Shown here in pieces: positions 41,351 through 41,590 of a stretch of 41,590 bases of DNA. The notes under the pieces are model-generated. The model was not told the origin of the DNA. It saw only the letters and a list, made by a program, of their open reading frames with translations, and did no database searches. Within the stretch, counting starts at the first letter, position 1; each line of letters opens with the position of its first letter. Source of the DNA: an uncultured Lachnospiraceae bacterium (GTDB taxonomy: Bacteria; Bacillota; Clostridia; Lachnospirales; Lachnospiraceae); the NCBI GenBank assembly GCA_902765725.1, contig CACXAT010000022.1, positions 1 to 41,590 on the forward strand. Reading direction: 5' to 3'. Position numbers and translations under genes: made by a program.

Positions 41351-41590
41351 TCACATATCCTTTCTGTTCAGCATGTTCAGGAATTCCGCTTCCGTGATGA
41401 TCGGTATTCCCAGCTTCTTGGCGGCCACATTCTTGCTCGAAGAGGAGGCCGCGTCATTGTTGATCAGGTAATCGGTCTTTTTGGATACCGAACCGGTCAC
41501 CTTCCCGCCTGCAGCTTCTATATCCGCCGACAGCTCCCTGCGGCTCTTGTAATGATTGACAGCGCCAGTTACCACAAAGGTCTTCCCGGC
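41351..41590 (-). CDS. ligA: NAD-dependent DNA ligase, C-terminal BRCT domain (partial)
   Basis: Only the last 79 residues are in the window; the frame stays open to the right edge. The sequence is a BRCT domain of the LigA type: GKTFVVTGAVNHY, GGKVTGSVSKKTDYLINND, then SSKNVAAKKLGIPIITEAEFL. In LigA this domain sits at the C-terminus and helps DNA binding. Other BRCT proteins are possible, but the match to LigA is close throughout. Confidence 0.88.
   Translation of the reverse strand, partial: AGKTFVVTGAVNHYKSRRELSADIEAAGGKVTGSVSKKTDYLINNDAASSSSKNVAAKKLGIPIITEAEFLNMLNRKDM

Overview
The window looks like chromosomal DNA of an anaerobic gut member of the Clostridia, most probably Lachnospiraceae. 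The grounds are a moderately GC-rich base composition judged by eye, strong AGGAGG-type ribosome sites, many rho-independent hairpins, and family content: DUF6171, YolD-like, a two-subunit indolepyruvate:ferredoxin oxidoreductase, a Glu111-type MetA and a large arabinan cluster. This is inference from protein families; there is no rRNA gene. No tRNA, CRISPR array, insertion sequence or prophage was seen.

Layout. 1-4500: end of a membrane acyltransferase-like gene, a DUF89 protein that appears to have lost its central motif, a tiny ORF ending in 28-bp repeats, an HD-domain protein, and a Cache-HAMP-PP2C (SpoIIE-type) phosphatase. 4500-20005: an arabinan-utilisation locus. A divergent promoter region (16408-16718) drives, leftward, a sugar-binding protein, two permeases, two GH51 arabinofuranosidases, a secreted GH43 endo-arabinanase, a DUF6171 protein, an intracellular GH43 and a GH127. 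Rightward it drives two paralogous HTH regulators and a MATE exporter. 20187-22292: a Y-family DNA polymerase with a YolD-like partner, separated by five 15-bp repeats. 22265-26491: ACT protein, phenylacetate-CoA ligase, IorB and IorA, a unit for arylpyruvate/arylacetate metabolism. 26565-32070: a BI-1 family membrane protein and, on a separate promoter, a small anchored protein, a MacB-like ABC protein and an Fe-S aldo/keto reductase. 32121-33356: an exported LRR/Ig-like/transglutaminase protein. 33358-39022: a compact five-gene operon related to dltABCD. 39079-41590: two uncharacterised small proteins with CobO, then MetA and the end of LigA.

How the parts fit. The secreted arabinanase would cut arabinan outside the cell. 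The ABC importer, which has no ATPase gene here and must borrow a shared one, would bring in arabino-oligosaccharides, and the intracellular GH51, GH43 and GH127 enzymes would release L-arabinose. The two regulators are the obvious candidates for control. A perfect 19-bp palindrome covers the -35 box of the transport operon, four TTGTRCA motifs sit beside it, and a 9-mer from this region recurs at an internal promoter.

The most interesting system is the operon at 33408-38957: a DltA-like adenylating enzyme, a diaminopimelate-decarboxylase-fold PLP enzyme, a DltC-like carrier protein, an MBOAT acyltransferase and an SGNH protein. Canonical dlt operons have no decarboxylase. By analogy with BtrK of butirosin biosynthesis, which decarboxylates glutamate while it is attached to a carrier protein, I propose that this operon makes a decarboxylated omega-amino-acyl group on the carrier and places it on an extracellular polymer. 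That is a hypothesis; the genes and motifs are directly visible.
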